From: Phlebotomus papatasi | Lineage: Eukaryota; Arthropoda; Insecta; Diptera; Psychodidae | Length of the DNA stretch: 64,000 nucleotides | Reading direction: 5' to 3' | NCBI RefSeq assembly: GCF_024763615.1 | Contig: NC_077222.1 | Location: 44,578,001 to 44,642,000 of the forward strand | Shown: piece after piece, positions 33,229 through 45,273 of the stretch | How the letters are laid out: each line of letters starts with the position of its first letter | How positions within the stretch are numbered: position 1 is the stretch's first letter | Program-made: the position numbers and the translations under genes | The notes under the pieces: generated by a model | Told to the model about the DNA's origin: nothing | The model's database searches: none | The model's input: the letters and a program-made list of their open reading frames with translations, nothing else

Positions 33229-36200
33229 ATGATTCCTATAAAAATTTTGGGAATAATTATTTTCTCAGTAGTTTTGTGTAGAGGAAATGTGGAAGAAGTT
33301 TACAACTGGAATTACGTTGAATATGAAAATCTGCCAAAACCAGGTAATTATGACTATTTTATTGGTTCTATTGGTTCTATTCTATTGGTTGGTAGTGGAT
33401 CCTTGGTTTGCGTAATGCTCGCAACTTGTGACTGCACCCAAAGTTATTTTTAATTCTTTCAATGTCATTGATTCACAACCAATTTAAATTGAATTCTCCA
33501 ATGCCCAAAAATTCATAAAAATATAGTACAAGAGTAATTACTATTTAAAAACATTTTTAACCTATTATAACTCCTACTCACACCTAGTGGAATAATACTC
33601 AATCGATTGTGAAATACATTCTTTAGACCTGTTTAATACTTTAATCTTCTAAACCGGTATTAAAAATTATAATCCCAAGGTTGAATATGGACGAAAACTC
33701 AGGATACATACCTTCCATACGAAAATGAAAAGATAGGAACCTGTTTGCACAATATTTCTTTACGTATGCTTGAGAACGAAAGGATGAGTAAAATACGAAA
33801 GTCATGTTAATGAGGAAAAGATAAACTTATAGCAGCGATCCTCGAATATCTGGAATCTCTATCACTAACCGCTTGGCATGCAACTGCTCATGACCTACGA
33901 CTGTATAAAGGTTACTCTTTTAATATTTGGTGAAAACGGAGTAAGACCTTTTTTCGCTTCTTTCAATTTTTATTCGCTACAAAGTTTCGGGAATACGATT
34001 CTGTGTCTATCCGATCCATGGTGATGAGCTCCACGATACAATCTTGTCCACCAATCACAGTGCAAGTCCAGTGTAACGATATATACCTTACGTGTTTCTT
34101 CCTTAATTATTCTATACCTGATGAAGGGGACATCGTATTCCCGAAACGTTGTAGCGAATAAAAATTGAAAGAAGAGAAAAAAGGTCTTACTCCATTTTCA
34201 CCAGATATTGCACTCCACCAGGAGTCTTTTAAATTGTCTTTAAATACTCTTTTAAATTTTCCGATTTGCATATACACATAAAAAAAGATTCTTGATGGGG
34301 GTAAGGTGGCAATTTTGGAGTCAAAAAATAAAAGACTAATTGTATATAATGGTCAGTATTGACAATGAAGTTAGTGTAGTAAATTTTTAATATAATTTCA
34401 GAAAATTCATATGTGACCCCCACTGAACCCTACTACGTCCGAGAAAATGTAAATGTTCATGGAATTGGATATCATGCACCCACTGGATTATTTATAGTAA
34501 CAGTCGCACGTCCTAAAACAGGTGTTCCATCCACTGTGAATGCTTTCTGTGCAGAAAAGTACAGGAAGGGTACCAACAACCCAAAAGTGTGGGGTTTTCC
34601 AAGCTACAAGATTAATGAACTCTTGCCTGAGTACTTTGACTCCAAGAGGCGTTCAATTCGATCGCCAGATATAAAAAATAAATATGAGTTTGAGGAAGAA
34701 ATGACTGAAGAGAAAGAAAAAGTAGAAGTGACAAAAGTGGACAAACCTGAATTTGAAGTAAATGAGAAAGATAAGGTTCTGGAAAGTGACAATCCGCAAG
34801 AAATCGAAAAAGATGTTACCAAATCAAATTCTGAAGATAAAGAAAATTTTAAAGATGATGGAACACATAATGAGAATAATATGGCTTTGAATGCTGAAAC
34901 TATGAATATGGATAATTTGGAAGAGAAAGATGTAAATGTTGAGGAGAATATTAATACTGACGATGACGAAAGTCGAAAGAAGTGGAGCTCTGGAAATAAA
35001 CATAAAGACAAGGATCGCAATAAGAATCCTGTATATCATGGCTCAGGTCATGACCATCACACTCATGCTGAAAAACCTAATTACTCTCACGGAAATTACT
35101 ATAATCCTGATTACTCTCATAATTCTCATCATGGAAAGGGACAGATAATCCTAACCGGCTTATGTAGGTGAGATTCTTAACGTGAGCTAACTCGGAGTGC
35201 ATGCAAATTCGATTTAGAGCTGAAATTGTGAGTCGCCATTTAGTTATCTTGAATCAAATTCGTGAAATTATACAAGTTTTGTATTTGAACCAAAATGTCA
35301 AGGATTTGGATGAACTGACAGAAAAGTGATATATGGGTGAAATGTAGACCAGAATGTACTCTATAATTTTGCCGTAGAACTTGATCTCATCGATTAATTA
35401 GAAGCCGAGATAATCGAGGTTGTTTGTTTCTGAACTCGTTTTTTCGACCAGAGCGCCCCAAGTGTTCATTTGTTGAACTTCAACTATATCAAAGAATTGT
35501 TGTATTTTGTGGGACTTTCCATTTAAAACCCTATTTTAAGTGTCTTTGTGGAGTAGAGGCAATCAAATTGGCATCTGAGTGATTTCAAAGCGTTATTATG
35601 GGAAAAATCAATTTTTTCACACTTAAACGGCAAAATCGGAGTGATAGCGTAGTCTGAGCGGAAAATGATATATGGAAGAAATGTAGAGACAAATGTGCTC
35701 TACAATTATGTCGAAGTAATCATCAAAATCGGTTTAGCGACAGTCGAGATAATTGAGGTTATGTGATATTGAAATTGGTTTTTCGACTGTGGCGCCCCTG
35801 GTGTTGGTCCCACGAAGTTCAAATATTCTAGAAAGTTGTAGCATCTGGTGAGATCTTTCGTTTAAGCCCTCACTCATCAAAATCGGTCACATAGAACCGG
35901 AGATATGATTTTTTGAATTTTGTGAACTTTGACCCCTCATATCTCCGGATCTGTTTTAACCACAGCGCACATTTGCACCATTTTGGAAACGTCCTAGACT
36001 GGACTACAACATACTGAAATTTCATTAACTTGCACAATGCCGTTTTTTAGAAAAGTGACTTTGAATTTCGATGAATTTTGACGCTATCACAGCGCCACCT
36101 GTGGTGACTTTTTGAACTTCCATCTGAAAGTGCTCATCGAGACGAAACCAAAAAGGTAAAATTTAGGTCGCTATGTTAGTTAGAACCGGAGATAGAGGCC

Positions 36201-38226
36201 GGTCAATGTTTGAACTTTGACCCCTTATAGCTCGGGTCAGGGGTTTTAGATCGACTTAAGGTTTTTTTTTGTTTGATAGGTATAATCAACGGCTACAACA
36301 TACTAAAATTTCAGCCCGATGCACAATGGAATTTTTGAGTTATTTAACTTATAAGATTTAAAAATTTTCTTTTTAATAATAGCGCCCCTAGCGGTGGTTT
36401 TATGAACTTGCGATGTTAGAAAGGCAGGTGGCATTTCACAAGAGCTTTCCAAAAAGCCCTCACTTTTTAAATTCTGACAATTAGGACCGGAGTTATGGCC
36501 ATTTTAAGAATTTTTTTTTGGACCCTTATAGCTCGGGTCAGGGGGGTCGGGGGACCTTAAGTTTGGTATTGATGGAAAGCTCTAAGGCCCAGCTATAACA
36601 TACTAAAATTTGAGCCCGCTCGATGCCATAGGGGCGGAGCTATTGAGAAAACAAAAAAAGGGGGGTCTTCAAAATGGCGGAAGGAGGGGTGGGGGGTGGG
36701 GGGTCTATGCACCAAGTTGCAATTTTCACCCGATATATAACCTTTGCCGAAAACCGCAAGTCGATATCTTTTTTAGTTTAGGAGCTATTAAGCTCCAAAG
36801 AGCGGCCGGCCGGCCGGCCGGCCGGCCAGCCGGCCGGCCGGCCGGGAACGTAAATTAGCCACATATATATTCGTGATCAGGAAGTGCTGAAACACGTTTT
36901 GGCCAAGTTTGAGCTTGATCGGACGACATGAAATTTTGTTAGGATTATAGTAGGTGAGATTGTTAAGAATCTCACCTAATAAGCCTTCTAATTCCCACTA
37001 CAACAAACCCCATTATTCGCATGTTATTTCTAAACCTCATAAAAACAAATATGGAACACTTTCCCAAATTCATACAGTACATTCTCACTCTCATGGTCAT
37101 AAAGAACATTACTATGTACCTTTACCTTATCAGGAAGACAAGGACAAGCCTACATCTACTGTACCTGAGCCAGAATATCCAAATTTTATTTCAGTTTTTC
37201 ACCCCGTTGTTGATAATGTATGTGACCGCGTTTGGTTTATAGACAGTGGCGTTCTTGGCTATGTGGACGGTCATAAAGAAGTATCTAGACCATCTATCTG
37301 GGTAGTTGATTTGCCTACAAGGGGAAAATGTGGCGAGGGTCCTTATCCTGTCAGTCATCGTTACGAAATTCCCAGTAACGTTCTTCCCGGAGGAACATAT
37401 CATGGACTATCTTACGTGTCCTTAGATTACAAAAAAGGTGGAACCTGTGATGACGTTTTTGTATACTTCCCAGCAATTTTGACCGGTCGAGTAAATGTAT
37501 ACGATTTCAAGAATAATAAGGCATGGTCTTTCCAGGATCACTACTCATTCTTCCCGGTCATTAGCACTAGCACTTTTGTCCAGGAAGACGAAAAATATAC
37601 CATGAATTACGGAGTGTTCTCAATTACTTTGGGTTGGAGGGATGCTCGTGGCTATCGCACGGCTTATTATATATCTCCGACTTCGACTGTTGAATTTGGA
37701 GTATCTACAGAAGTACTCAAACAAAAAGATCTCGCACCATTAAACTACAATTCAGATGACTTTAAACCTATTGGTAATCGAGGTTGTGAAACACAAGCAC
37801 AAATTCATGTCTTTGATTCAAAGAATGGAGTGATTTTCTATGGTGACAGACACGGCCTATCTTTGAGATGTTGGAATGTGAGAAAACCTCTTACACCGGA
37901 CAACGTTGATGTTGTATATAACGATGCTAATCTTGTCTATGTTCATAGCATGTTTGTAAGTATCCATGAAACAATTTCAAATAAGAAACATTAGATTAAT
38001 TTTCTTTTCAAAATAGATTGATGAAAAAGGATATTTATGGGCCCTGAGCAACAAGAATCCTCACTACTTTTCCTACGGATTAGATACCACTAAAGTTAAT
38101 GTCAGACTCTACCGTGTGCACGTTGACGATGCCATCAGGGGTACAGTTTGTGCTAATGATGATGATGAATATAAAGCAGAAGGAGTCTTTGATTACTCAA
38201 AAACTCCGGAGGACTTCATAAAATAA
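33229..38226 (+). CDS. Yellow/MRJP family protein, gene D, with acidic/His-rich insert and a transposon in its coding exon
   Basis: Exons are 33229-33343, 34402-35137 plus 36980-37955 (one exon split by a mobile element), and 38017-38226. With the element removed the frame is continuous and encodes 678 residues, longer than the usual 400-550. The signal peptide (MIPIKILGIIIFSVVLC) is followed by VEEVYNW and YYVREN. After FPSYKINEL comes a lineage-specific insert: about 130 Glu/Lys/Asp-rich residues, then a His/Tyr/Asn-rich stretch. The propeller resumes with VDNVCDRVWFIDSG, VSLDYKKGGTCDDVFVYFP, YRTAYYISPTSTVEFGVST, SLRCWNVRKPLTPDNVDVV, and ends IRGTVCAND plus an acidic tail. The last intron (HSMF/IDEKG) is shared with genes E and F. 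The 1842-bp insertion either destroys this allele or is removed by splicing. Confidence 0.85.
33344..34401 (+). other. Intron 1 of gene D, containing a fold-back element
   Basis: GT at 33344 and TTTCAG before 34402. At about 33925-34207 lies an element with inverted arms of about 75 bp: TGGTGAAAACGGAGTAAGAC..TCGGGAATACGA on the left and its diverged reverse complement on the right. Confidence 0.75.
33925..34207. mobile_element. Fold-back MITE in gene D intron
   Basis: Arms of about 75 bp are almost perfect inverse copies, each with a TTTTTATTCGCTACAA core, separated by about 120 bp. No coding potential. Target duplication not resolved. Confidence 0.7.
35138..36979 (+). mobile_element. HINE/Helentron-like element, copy 4, inside gene D coding exon
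   Basis: Starts GGGACAGATAATCCTAAC and ends AATCTCACCTAA. The flanks are GGAAA and TAAGCC, which join to GGA AAT AAG CCT in the gene D frame. It carries a GGCC microsatellite expanded to about ten units (about 36803-36844) and all internal units. The first splice-like site is TATGTAG/GTGAG (35168) and a late acceptor-like GTTAAG ends at 36967. Confidence 0.8.
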
Positions 38227-38507
38227 GCTTATAGGAAGTCACAAAAAAGAAACTTTTAGTTGAAAAAAGTTGATATTGTAATCATCATTTACAGAGATCA
38301 CAAATAAGTATATAACATGATTGTGAACTTCATATAATATTTATAAAAAGAAATTTACCAGATAATCAAATAGAAATAAATTGCATCATAATAAATGAAT
38401 TAATTCACGTTTCGCATATTTAATTTTACTCAACATTTATTTGAAAATTCACCTGTGTGTTGTTTACAAATCTGTAATATATATTTATTGTACAGCTGCG
38501 ATGGGCC

Positions 38508-38514
38508 TATAAAA
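38508..38514 (+). promoter_or_regulatory. TATA box of gene E
   Basis: TATAAAA lies 56 bp before the ATG at 38564. Confidence 0.6.
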
Positions 38515-38563
38515 TTAGATCAATTTCTGTAGCATTTAGTAGTTCACTTCCGACGACTCTATA

Positions 38564-41500
38564 ATGAAGTTCTTTTTGAGTGTTATTGCTTTAGCATCTT
38601 TTCAATATGTTTTCTGTGACGATGTTGAAAGATTTTACGCATGGAGAAATATAACTTTTGAAGACGTAAAAGAAGGTACGTGTATCGTATTAGGTGAGAT
38701 TCTTAACAATCTCACCTACTATAATCCTAACAAAATCTCATGTCCTCCGATTGGCCCCAAACTTTGCCAGAACGTGTTTTGACACTTCCTGATCACGAAT
38801 ATATGGATGGCTAAAAACCGTTCCCGTCCGTCCGTCCGTCCGTCCGTCCGTCCGTCCGTCCGTCCGTCCGTCCGTCCGTCCGTCCGTCCGTCCGTCCGTC
38901 CGTCCGTCCGTCCGGCCGCTCTTTGGAGCTTAATAGCTCCTAAACTAAAAAAGATATGGACTTGCGGTTTTCGGCAAAGGTTAAATATCGTATGAAAATT
39001 GCAACTTGGTGCATTGACCCCCTACCCCCCACCCCTCCTTCCGCCATTTTGAATACCCTCTTATTTTGTTTTCTTAATGGCTCCGCCCCTATGGCATCGA
39101 TCGGGCTCAAATTTTAGAATGTTATAGCTGGGCCTTAGGGCTTTCCATCAATATCAAACTTAAGGTCCCCCGACCCCCCTGACCCGAGCTATAAGGGTCC
39201 AAAAAAAATTTCTTAAAATGGCCATAACTCCGGTTCTAATTGTCAGAATTTAAAAAAATGGGGGCTTTTTGGAAAGCTCTCGTGAAATGCCACTTCCCCT
39301 TCTAACATCGCAAGTTCGTAAAACTACCGCTAGGGGCGCTATTATTAAAAAGAAAATTTTTAAATCTTATAAGTTAAATAACTCAAAAATTCCATTGTGC
39401 ATCGGGCTGAAATTTTAGTATGTTGTAGCCGTTGATTATACCTATCAAACAAAAAAACCTTAAGTCGATCCATAACCCCTGACCCGAGCTATAAGGGGTC
39501 AAAGTTCGAATATTGACCGGCCTCTATCTCCGGTTCTAATTAACATAGCGACATAAATTTTACCTTTTTGGTTTCGTCTCGATGAGCACTTTCAGATGGA
39601 AGTTCAAAAAGTCCCCATAGGTGGCGCTGCGATAGCGTCAAAATTCATCGAAATTCAAAATCATTTTTCTCAAAAATTCCTTAATGAAATTAATGAAATT
39701 TTAGTATGTTGTAGCCCAGTCTAGGACGTTTCCAAAATGGTACAAATGTGCGCTGTGGTTAAAACAGAACCGGAGATATGAGGGGTCAACTTCACGAAAT
39801 TCAAAAAATCATATCTCCGGTTCTATGTGACCGATTTTGATGAATTAGGGCTTAAACGAAAGATCTCACCAAATGCTACAACTTTCTAGAATATTTGAAC
39901 TTCGTGGGACCAACACCAGGGGCGCCACAGTCGAAAAACCAATTTCAATATCACATAACCTCAATTATCTCGACTGTCGCTGAACCGATTTTGATGATTA
40001 CTTCGACATAATTGTAGAGTACATTTGTCTCTACATTTCGTCCATACATCATTTTCCGCTCAGACTACGCCATCACTCCGATTTTGCTGTTTAAGTGTGA
40101 AAAAATTGATTTTTCTCATAATAACGCTTTGAAATCACTCAGATGCCAATTTGACTGCCTTTACTTCACCAAGACACTTAAAATACGGTTTTAAATGGAA
40201 AGTCCCACAAAAGACAACAATTCTTTGATATAGTTGAAGTTCAACAAATGACTACTTAGGGAACTCTGGATGAAAAAACGAGTTAAGAAACAAAAAACCT
40301 CGCTTATCTTGACTTCTGAGTAATCGATGAGATCATGTTCTATGGGAAAATTATAGAGAACATTCTGGTCTACATTTCACCCATATATCACTTTTGTGCC
40401 AGTTCATCCAAATCCTTGATATTTTGGTTTAAATACAAAATTTGTATAATTTCACGAATTTTATTCAAGATAACTGAATGGCGTCTCCCAACTTCATGCT
40501 CCAAATCGAATTTGCACGCACTCCGAGTTAGCTCACGTTAAGAATCTCACCTACATAAGCCGGTTAGGATTATCTGTCCCTTTTTACCCTAAAAAGGAAT
40601 CTTTAAGTTTCATTATTCAATTTAGGTACCTATAAGCCAGGAGATGTCATACCAACTGGAGTTACTCATGATGCGAAAACCAAGAAACTTTACTTTGGAG
40701 TTCCAAGACGATATTCCAATATTCCATACACACTTGCTGAAATTGACACTCGCAACTATAATCGATCTGAAATACGTTCTCCTCCGTTCAGTAAATTCAA
40801 TAGTCAAAGTGGTAAAGAATTCACATCGATTTATCAACCAGTGATTGATGATTGTCGTAGACTTTGGGTTCTCGATGTTGGACAAGTGGACTATAAAAAA
40901 CATGGAAATGAATATCCAACGAAAAACCCCGAAATTATCGCTTTCGATCTTAATCAAGAAGGAAATCCGGAAGTACATCGATATAAATTAGAAGGTGATG
41001 TTGCACGATCTCCACTAGGTTTTGGAGGATTTGCCGTTGATGTAATAAACCCAAATGGAAATTGTGCCAAATCCGATGAAACTTATCTTTATATTACGAA
41101 TTTTATTGATAACGCTCTTATTGTGTATGACATGAAGAATAAGAATGCATGGAAATTTAATGACGATTCGTTCAAGCCAGAACCAGGGAAGTCCGTATTT
41201 AATCATAAAGGCGAACAATATTCCTATATCGCAGGAATATTTGGTATAACTCTGGGAGATAGGAACAAGGACGGACACCGACCAGCTTATTATTTAGCAG
41301 GATCGAGCACAAAGGTCTACAGTGTCAATACCGCATCTCTAAAGGAAAAGGGTGCATCTCTTAAACCAAGATTACTAGGAGAACGTGGTTTTAAAACAGA
41401 AGCCATTGCACTTGCTTACGATCCAAAGACTAAAGTCATCTTCTTCGTTGAATCTGATAGCAGACAAGTGTCTTGCTGGAATATACAAAAGGAATTAATA

Positions 41501-41772
41501 CCTAAAAATGTTGGCGTTATTTATACAAATGCCTATTTTGTGTTTGGAACAGATATAATGGTAATTATTTTATTCATTAAAATTTCATATTTATATTACA
41601 TAATTCCTACTTTTAGGTTGATGCTGATTCGACTCTGTGGTTTATGTCTAATGCTCATCCACCAACAGAACTACCCAATTTGGACTTCGATAAGCGCCAA
41701 ATTCGTTTAATGTACGTACCAACACACCGCGCAATTCGTAATCTACCGTGTGAAGTGAGAAAACCTAAATAA
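38564..41772 (+). CDS. Salivary yellow-related protein (sand fly SP42/LJM11 type), gene E
   Basis: Exons are 38564-38675, 40626-41560 and 41617-41772, encoding 400 residues. The signal peptide MKFFLSVIALASFQYVFC is followed by ERFYAW, then TYKPGDVIPTGV, IYQPVIDDCRRLWVLDVGQVDY, GGFAVDVINP, ETYLYITNF, AGIFGITLGDRNKDGHRPAYYLAGSS, IALAYDPKTKVIFF, QVSCWNIQKE and FVFGTDI. It ends RAIRNLPCE rather than IRGTVC. These are the features of the yellow-related proteins abundant in sand-fly saliva, which bind serotonin, catecholamines and histamine at the bite and are immunogenic. The aligned LJM11 binding stretch (FGTD.., then MSNGF) reads FGTD and MSNAH here, so one pocket position differs. It lacks the variable loop of genes A-D. 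Intron 1 is almost wholly a HINE element. AATAAA follows near 41829. Confidence 0.9.
38690..40580 (-). mobile_element. HINE/Helentron-like element, copy 5, in gene E intron 1
   Basis: Reversed full-length copy beginning 14 bp after the splice donor (TTAGGTGAG..) and ending CTGTCCC at 40580, 45 bp before exon 2. Its microsatellite is a pure TCCG array of about 22 units (about 38826-38913), unlike the GGCC form elsewhere. The host intron without it would be only about 60 bp. Confidence 0.8.
38826..38913. repeat. TCCG tetranucleotide microsatellite
   Basis: About 22 perfect CCGT units inside the HINE element, at the position where other copies carry CCGG units. Confidence 0.95.
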
Positions 41773-42558
41773 AAAGCTCTGCTTTAGATTAGTGCATACA
41801 AATCAATATGTACTTTATAAAGTCAAGAAAATAAAAGCATTTTCAAAAAAAGATATGACAAAGTTTACTTGAATTCGTGACTTCTTAAGAATTGGTTTCG
41901 TGCTATAATATTTCCATAAGATGAATAAGGTTTTTAAGGATTTAAAGCTTATCAATTGTCCAAAAACTTTTGTTGATATTGAATAGCTACAGAGAATTCA
42001 AAGAATTGCTCCCAGAGACAAAAGAGTTGGCTAAACTGGACATACAAAAAGGATTTTTTGGGTTCATGTGTGTTAAGGAAAATACTCGTTCAGAAGAGAA
42101 AAAAAAGACTCTGAAGATGATTGGTTTCAAAATTTACTTTGTACTTACCAGTTTTATTTATTTAATCTTTCTGCAAGTTTTCGAAGCAAAAATTCGCCAA
42201 CAATTCAATTTTGATGATTAGTGCACAACTGCTTTTGGATTTATTAAAGAAGTAATCTGGATCGTTGAAGACCTCGAGGGACATTTATCCATCACTCTCT
42301 GTTCGAAAAGTATGAGTCTTCTTGTCATTCAAATGGATTTTGACCTTCTAAACTAAAGTAAAGCCTTACGTGCAAAACATTATGTCCCACAGCGAATATA
42401 CTAGAATCTTATGCCTTAAACGAGCATGTGAGGCTGTGGGAGATCCAAATGTACTTTGTGGAGGTAATGGGGGGAAAGTATAGGCATTAACGCACTTTTC
42501 TTAGGCAATACTCGTGCCAAATTTGTCATGTAAGTGTAAAACTGGAAAGCATTGAGTA
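41773..42558. other. Intergenic between genes E and F
   Basis: Contains a plus-strand open frame at 41970-42221 (83 codons). Its second half from 42118 resembles a signal peptide (MIGFKIYFVLTSFIYLIFL). No homologue was recognised and no promoter or acceptor was identified, so it is not called as a gene. Confidence 0.4.
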
Positions 42559-43714
42559 TTAGGTGAGATTCTTAACAATCTCACCTACTATAATCCTAAC
42601 AAAATTTCATGTCGTCCGATCGACCTCAAACTTGGCCAAAATGTGTTTCGCCACTTCCTGATTCCGAATATATGGGGGGCTAAGTTAAGTTCCCGGCCGG
42701 CCGTCCGGCCGCTCTTTGGAGCTTAATAGCTCCTAAACTAAAAAAGATATCGACTTGCGGTTTTCGGCAAAGGTTATATATCGCATGAAAATTGCAACTT
42801 GGTGCATTGACCCCCCACCCCCCACCCCTCCTTCCGCCATTTTGAAGATCCCCTTTTTTTGTTTTCTCAATAGCTCCGCCCCTGTGGCATCGAGCGGGCT
42901 CAAATTTTAGTATGTTATAGCTGGGCCTTAGAGCTTTCCATCAATACCAAACTTAAGGTCCCCCGACCCCCCTGACCCGAGCTATAAGGGTCCAAAAAAA
43001 AATCTTAAAATGGCCATAACTCCTGTTCTAATTGTCAGAATTTAAAAAATGAGGGCTTTTTGGAAAGCTCTCATGAAATGCCACTTCCCCTTCTAACATC
43101 GCAAGTTCATAAAACCACCGCTAGGGGCGCTATTATTAAAAAGAAAATTTTTAAATCTTATAAGTTAAATAACTCAAAAATTCCTTATGCAATCGGGCTG
43201 AAATTTTAGTATGTTGTAGCCGTTGATTATACCTATCAAACAAAAAAAACCTTAAGTCGATCCATAACCCCTGACCTGAGCTATAAGGGGTCAAAGTTCG
43301 AACATTGACCGGCTTCTATCTCCGGTTCTAATTAACATAGCGACCTAAATTTTACCTTTTTGATATAGTTGAAGTTCAACAAATGACTACTTAGGGAACT
43401 CTGGATGAAAAAACGAGTTAAGAAACAAAAAACCTCGCTTATCTTGACTTCTGAGTAATCGATGAGATCATGTTCTATGGGAAAATTATAGAGAACATTC
43501 TGGTCTACATTTCACCCATATATCACTTTTGTGCCAGTTCATCCAAATCCTTGATATTTTGGTTTAAATACAAAATTTGTATAATTTCACGAATTTGATT
43601 CAAGATAATTGAATGGCGACTCACAATTTCAGCTCTAAATCGAATTTGCATGCACTCCGAGTTAGCTCACGTTAAGAATCTCACCTACATAAGCCGGTTA
43701 GGATTATCTGTCCC
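42559..43714 (-). mobile_element. HINE/Helentron-like element, copy 6 (internally deleted)
   Basis: Both canonical ends are present (TTAGGTGAG.. and ..CTGTCCC), but the interior jumps from TTTACCTTTTT to GATATAGTTGAAG near 43362, losing about 650 bp relative to full-length copies. The GGCCGGCCGTCCGG microsatellite is short. Confidence 0.75.
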
Positions 43715-43942
43715 TTTCATGTTTCATTCAAAGCATCAGGTATTATTCAGAATTATGAAACTGAATATGATATACTGGAATTTTGTCCAAAACGAGTTGT
43801 GGAGCTAGCGGGGGCTAGGGTCATTTATGAATAATTCATTACGCCTAGGCACTTATGAAGAAAAAATTGCTAGAATATATTTTAATATTATAAAAGTATT
43901 TAATATATATAATTATGGTGTTTTCCAACGGTTGATTCAAGT

Positions 43943-44300
43943 ATTATCAATTCCGGTAAGCGTCAAGGGATGGGGCAACTAAGAAAAAAATTGATTCTTC
44001 CCAAAGCTTTCGGCTCAGACTCCAAGCTTTCCTCAGTGGTCAAATCTGTTCTCTTATTGCTTTGTCATACGTCTCCTTGGTTCACAGGGCATAAGATCTG
44101 GGGCACTGCACTTTTCTTTTCTAGTTATTTTCTCAATTTTCTTAGTAGGTTTTCTTCTGTATGTCTTTTTTCTTGGTTTCTTTGTGAGCTCACACGTTTG
44201 TTGACCACTGAGGAAGGTTTGGAGTCTGAGCCGACAGATTTGGGAAGAATCAATTTTTTCTTAGCTGCCCCATCCCCCGACGCTAACCGGAATTGATAAT
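43943..44300. mobile_element. Fold-back MITE
   Basis: Inverted arms of about 95 bp (ATTATCAATTCCGGTAAGCG.. and its reverse complement ending CCGGAATTGATAAT at 44300), separated by about 150 bp. An open frame crossing it is a by-product of the inverted arms. Confidence 0.75.
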
Positions 44301-44591
44301 ATTATATATGCTTGTTGGATTTTTTTTAATTATTATGTAATATAACATTTTTATTTAATCTGCCTGTTTCTAAAAATAGAGTATTTCAAATGTCTTCTCT
44401 CAAATGGTGCTCAAAGAATCTCATGACACAGGTTCTTAAGGTACCAAGAGGTATTCCTTTCATCACACTAAATTATGAGATTTTTTAATCATATACAATA
44501 TCAAATAATTTTTAAATCTTTGAAATAGAAACATGTTTGTGGATTGCCTAATATGGGAAAATAGAAATGTGAATGTGAAAGATAAGATTAA

Positions 44592-45273
44592 CCCTCTAAC
44601 AGGTAACGGTAAGACCATCCCAAGACGGTTTTCACAAAAATCACATTTACTGCGATTATAACATTTTTATTTATTTAAAAATGCTATAGTGTTCTCCGTA
44701 ATAGTCTTATATACTAACATATTTTGAAAATTTGAACTAATTTTGACTCTTCGTTTAGTTGCTAGTTGCTACCCCCAGTTTTGTGTGGCAGGTCAGAGAA
44801 AAAGCAACAAAAGATATCGTCAGTTGGATCAGCAATTGTCGTAACTTCCACATCGCCTCATCAGCAGTTGGTGTATAGTGTGTCTAATTTTATGTTGTTA
44901 GAAGAAGAGCTGATGGGGCGTTGAGGAAGTTACGACAATTGCTGATCCAACTGACGATATTTGTGCAAAAAACTCATTTACAATTTCAAGAGAAACACCG
45001 ATTTAACGTTGTCTGACTAAAATAAATTTATTTTTTACTGAAAGGTTATGTCATTCTACTTTATATATTTTATTTAAAAAAATTAAAAAAAGTGAATTTT
45101 AGAAGTAAAGAGAGTTTCAAAAAAAAATTATATTTTCTTACCTAGCGCCTAAACTAAAAGAGGTAATGAAGAATTGATGGTTTTTTCGACTTTATTCGAT
45201 CATAATTATCCTAGAAAATATTTTCTTACAACTTTTTTTTCGTATTAAAGAAAACACTGTTAGAGTTAGAGGG
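44592..45273. mobile_element. piggyBac-type MITE (TTAA target)
   Basis: CCCTCTAAC at the left and GTTAGAGGG at the right are flanked by TTAA (44588-44591, 45274-45277). CCC-type ends with TTAA duplication are characteristic of piggyBac elements. Nested within is a hairpin at about 44813-44961 (arms with CGTCAGTTGGATCAGCAATT). Confidence 0.75.
44813..44961. repeat. Long hairpin inside the piggyBac-type MITE
   Basis: Arms of about 55 bp: GATATCGTCAGTTGGATCAG..TCATCAGCAG and its inverse ..CTGATCCAACTGACGATAT. It is possibly a second, nested MITE. Confidence 0.6.

Noticed and set aside
34604..35020. A Ser/Phe-rich minus-strand frame under the acidic insert of gene D
   Set aside because: Shadow of the Glu/Lys-rich coding repeat on the plus strand.
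38826..38913. A CRISPR-like or minisatellite array
   Set aside because: It is a pure tetranucleotide run inside a transposable element in a eukaryotic genome.
43970..44296. A 108-codon open frame in a fold-back element
   Set aside because: It spans both inverted arms of a MITE; the coding appearance is a by-product of the hairpin.
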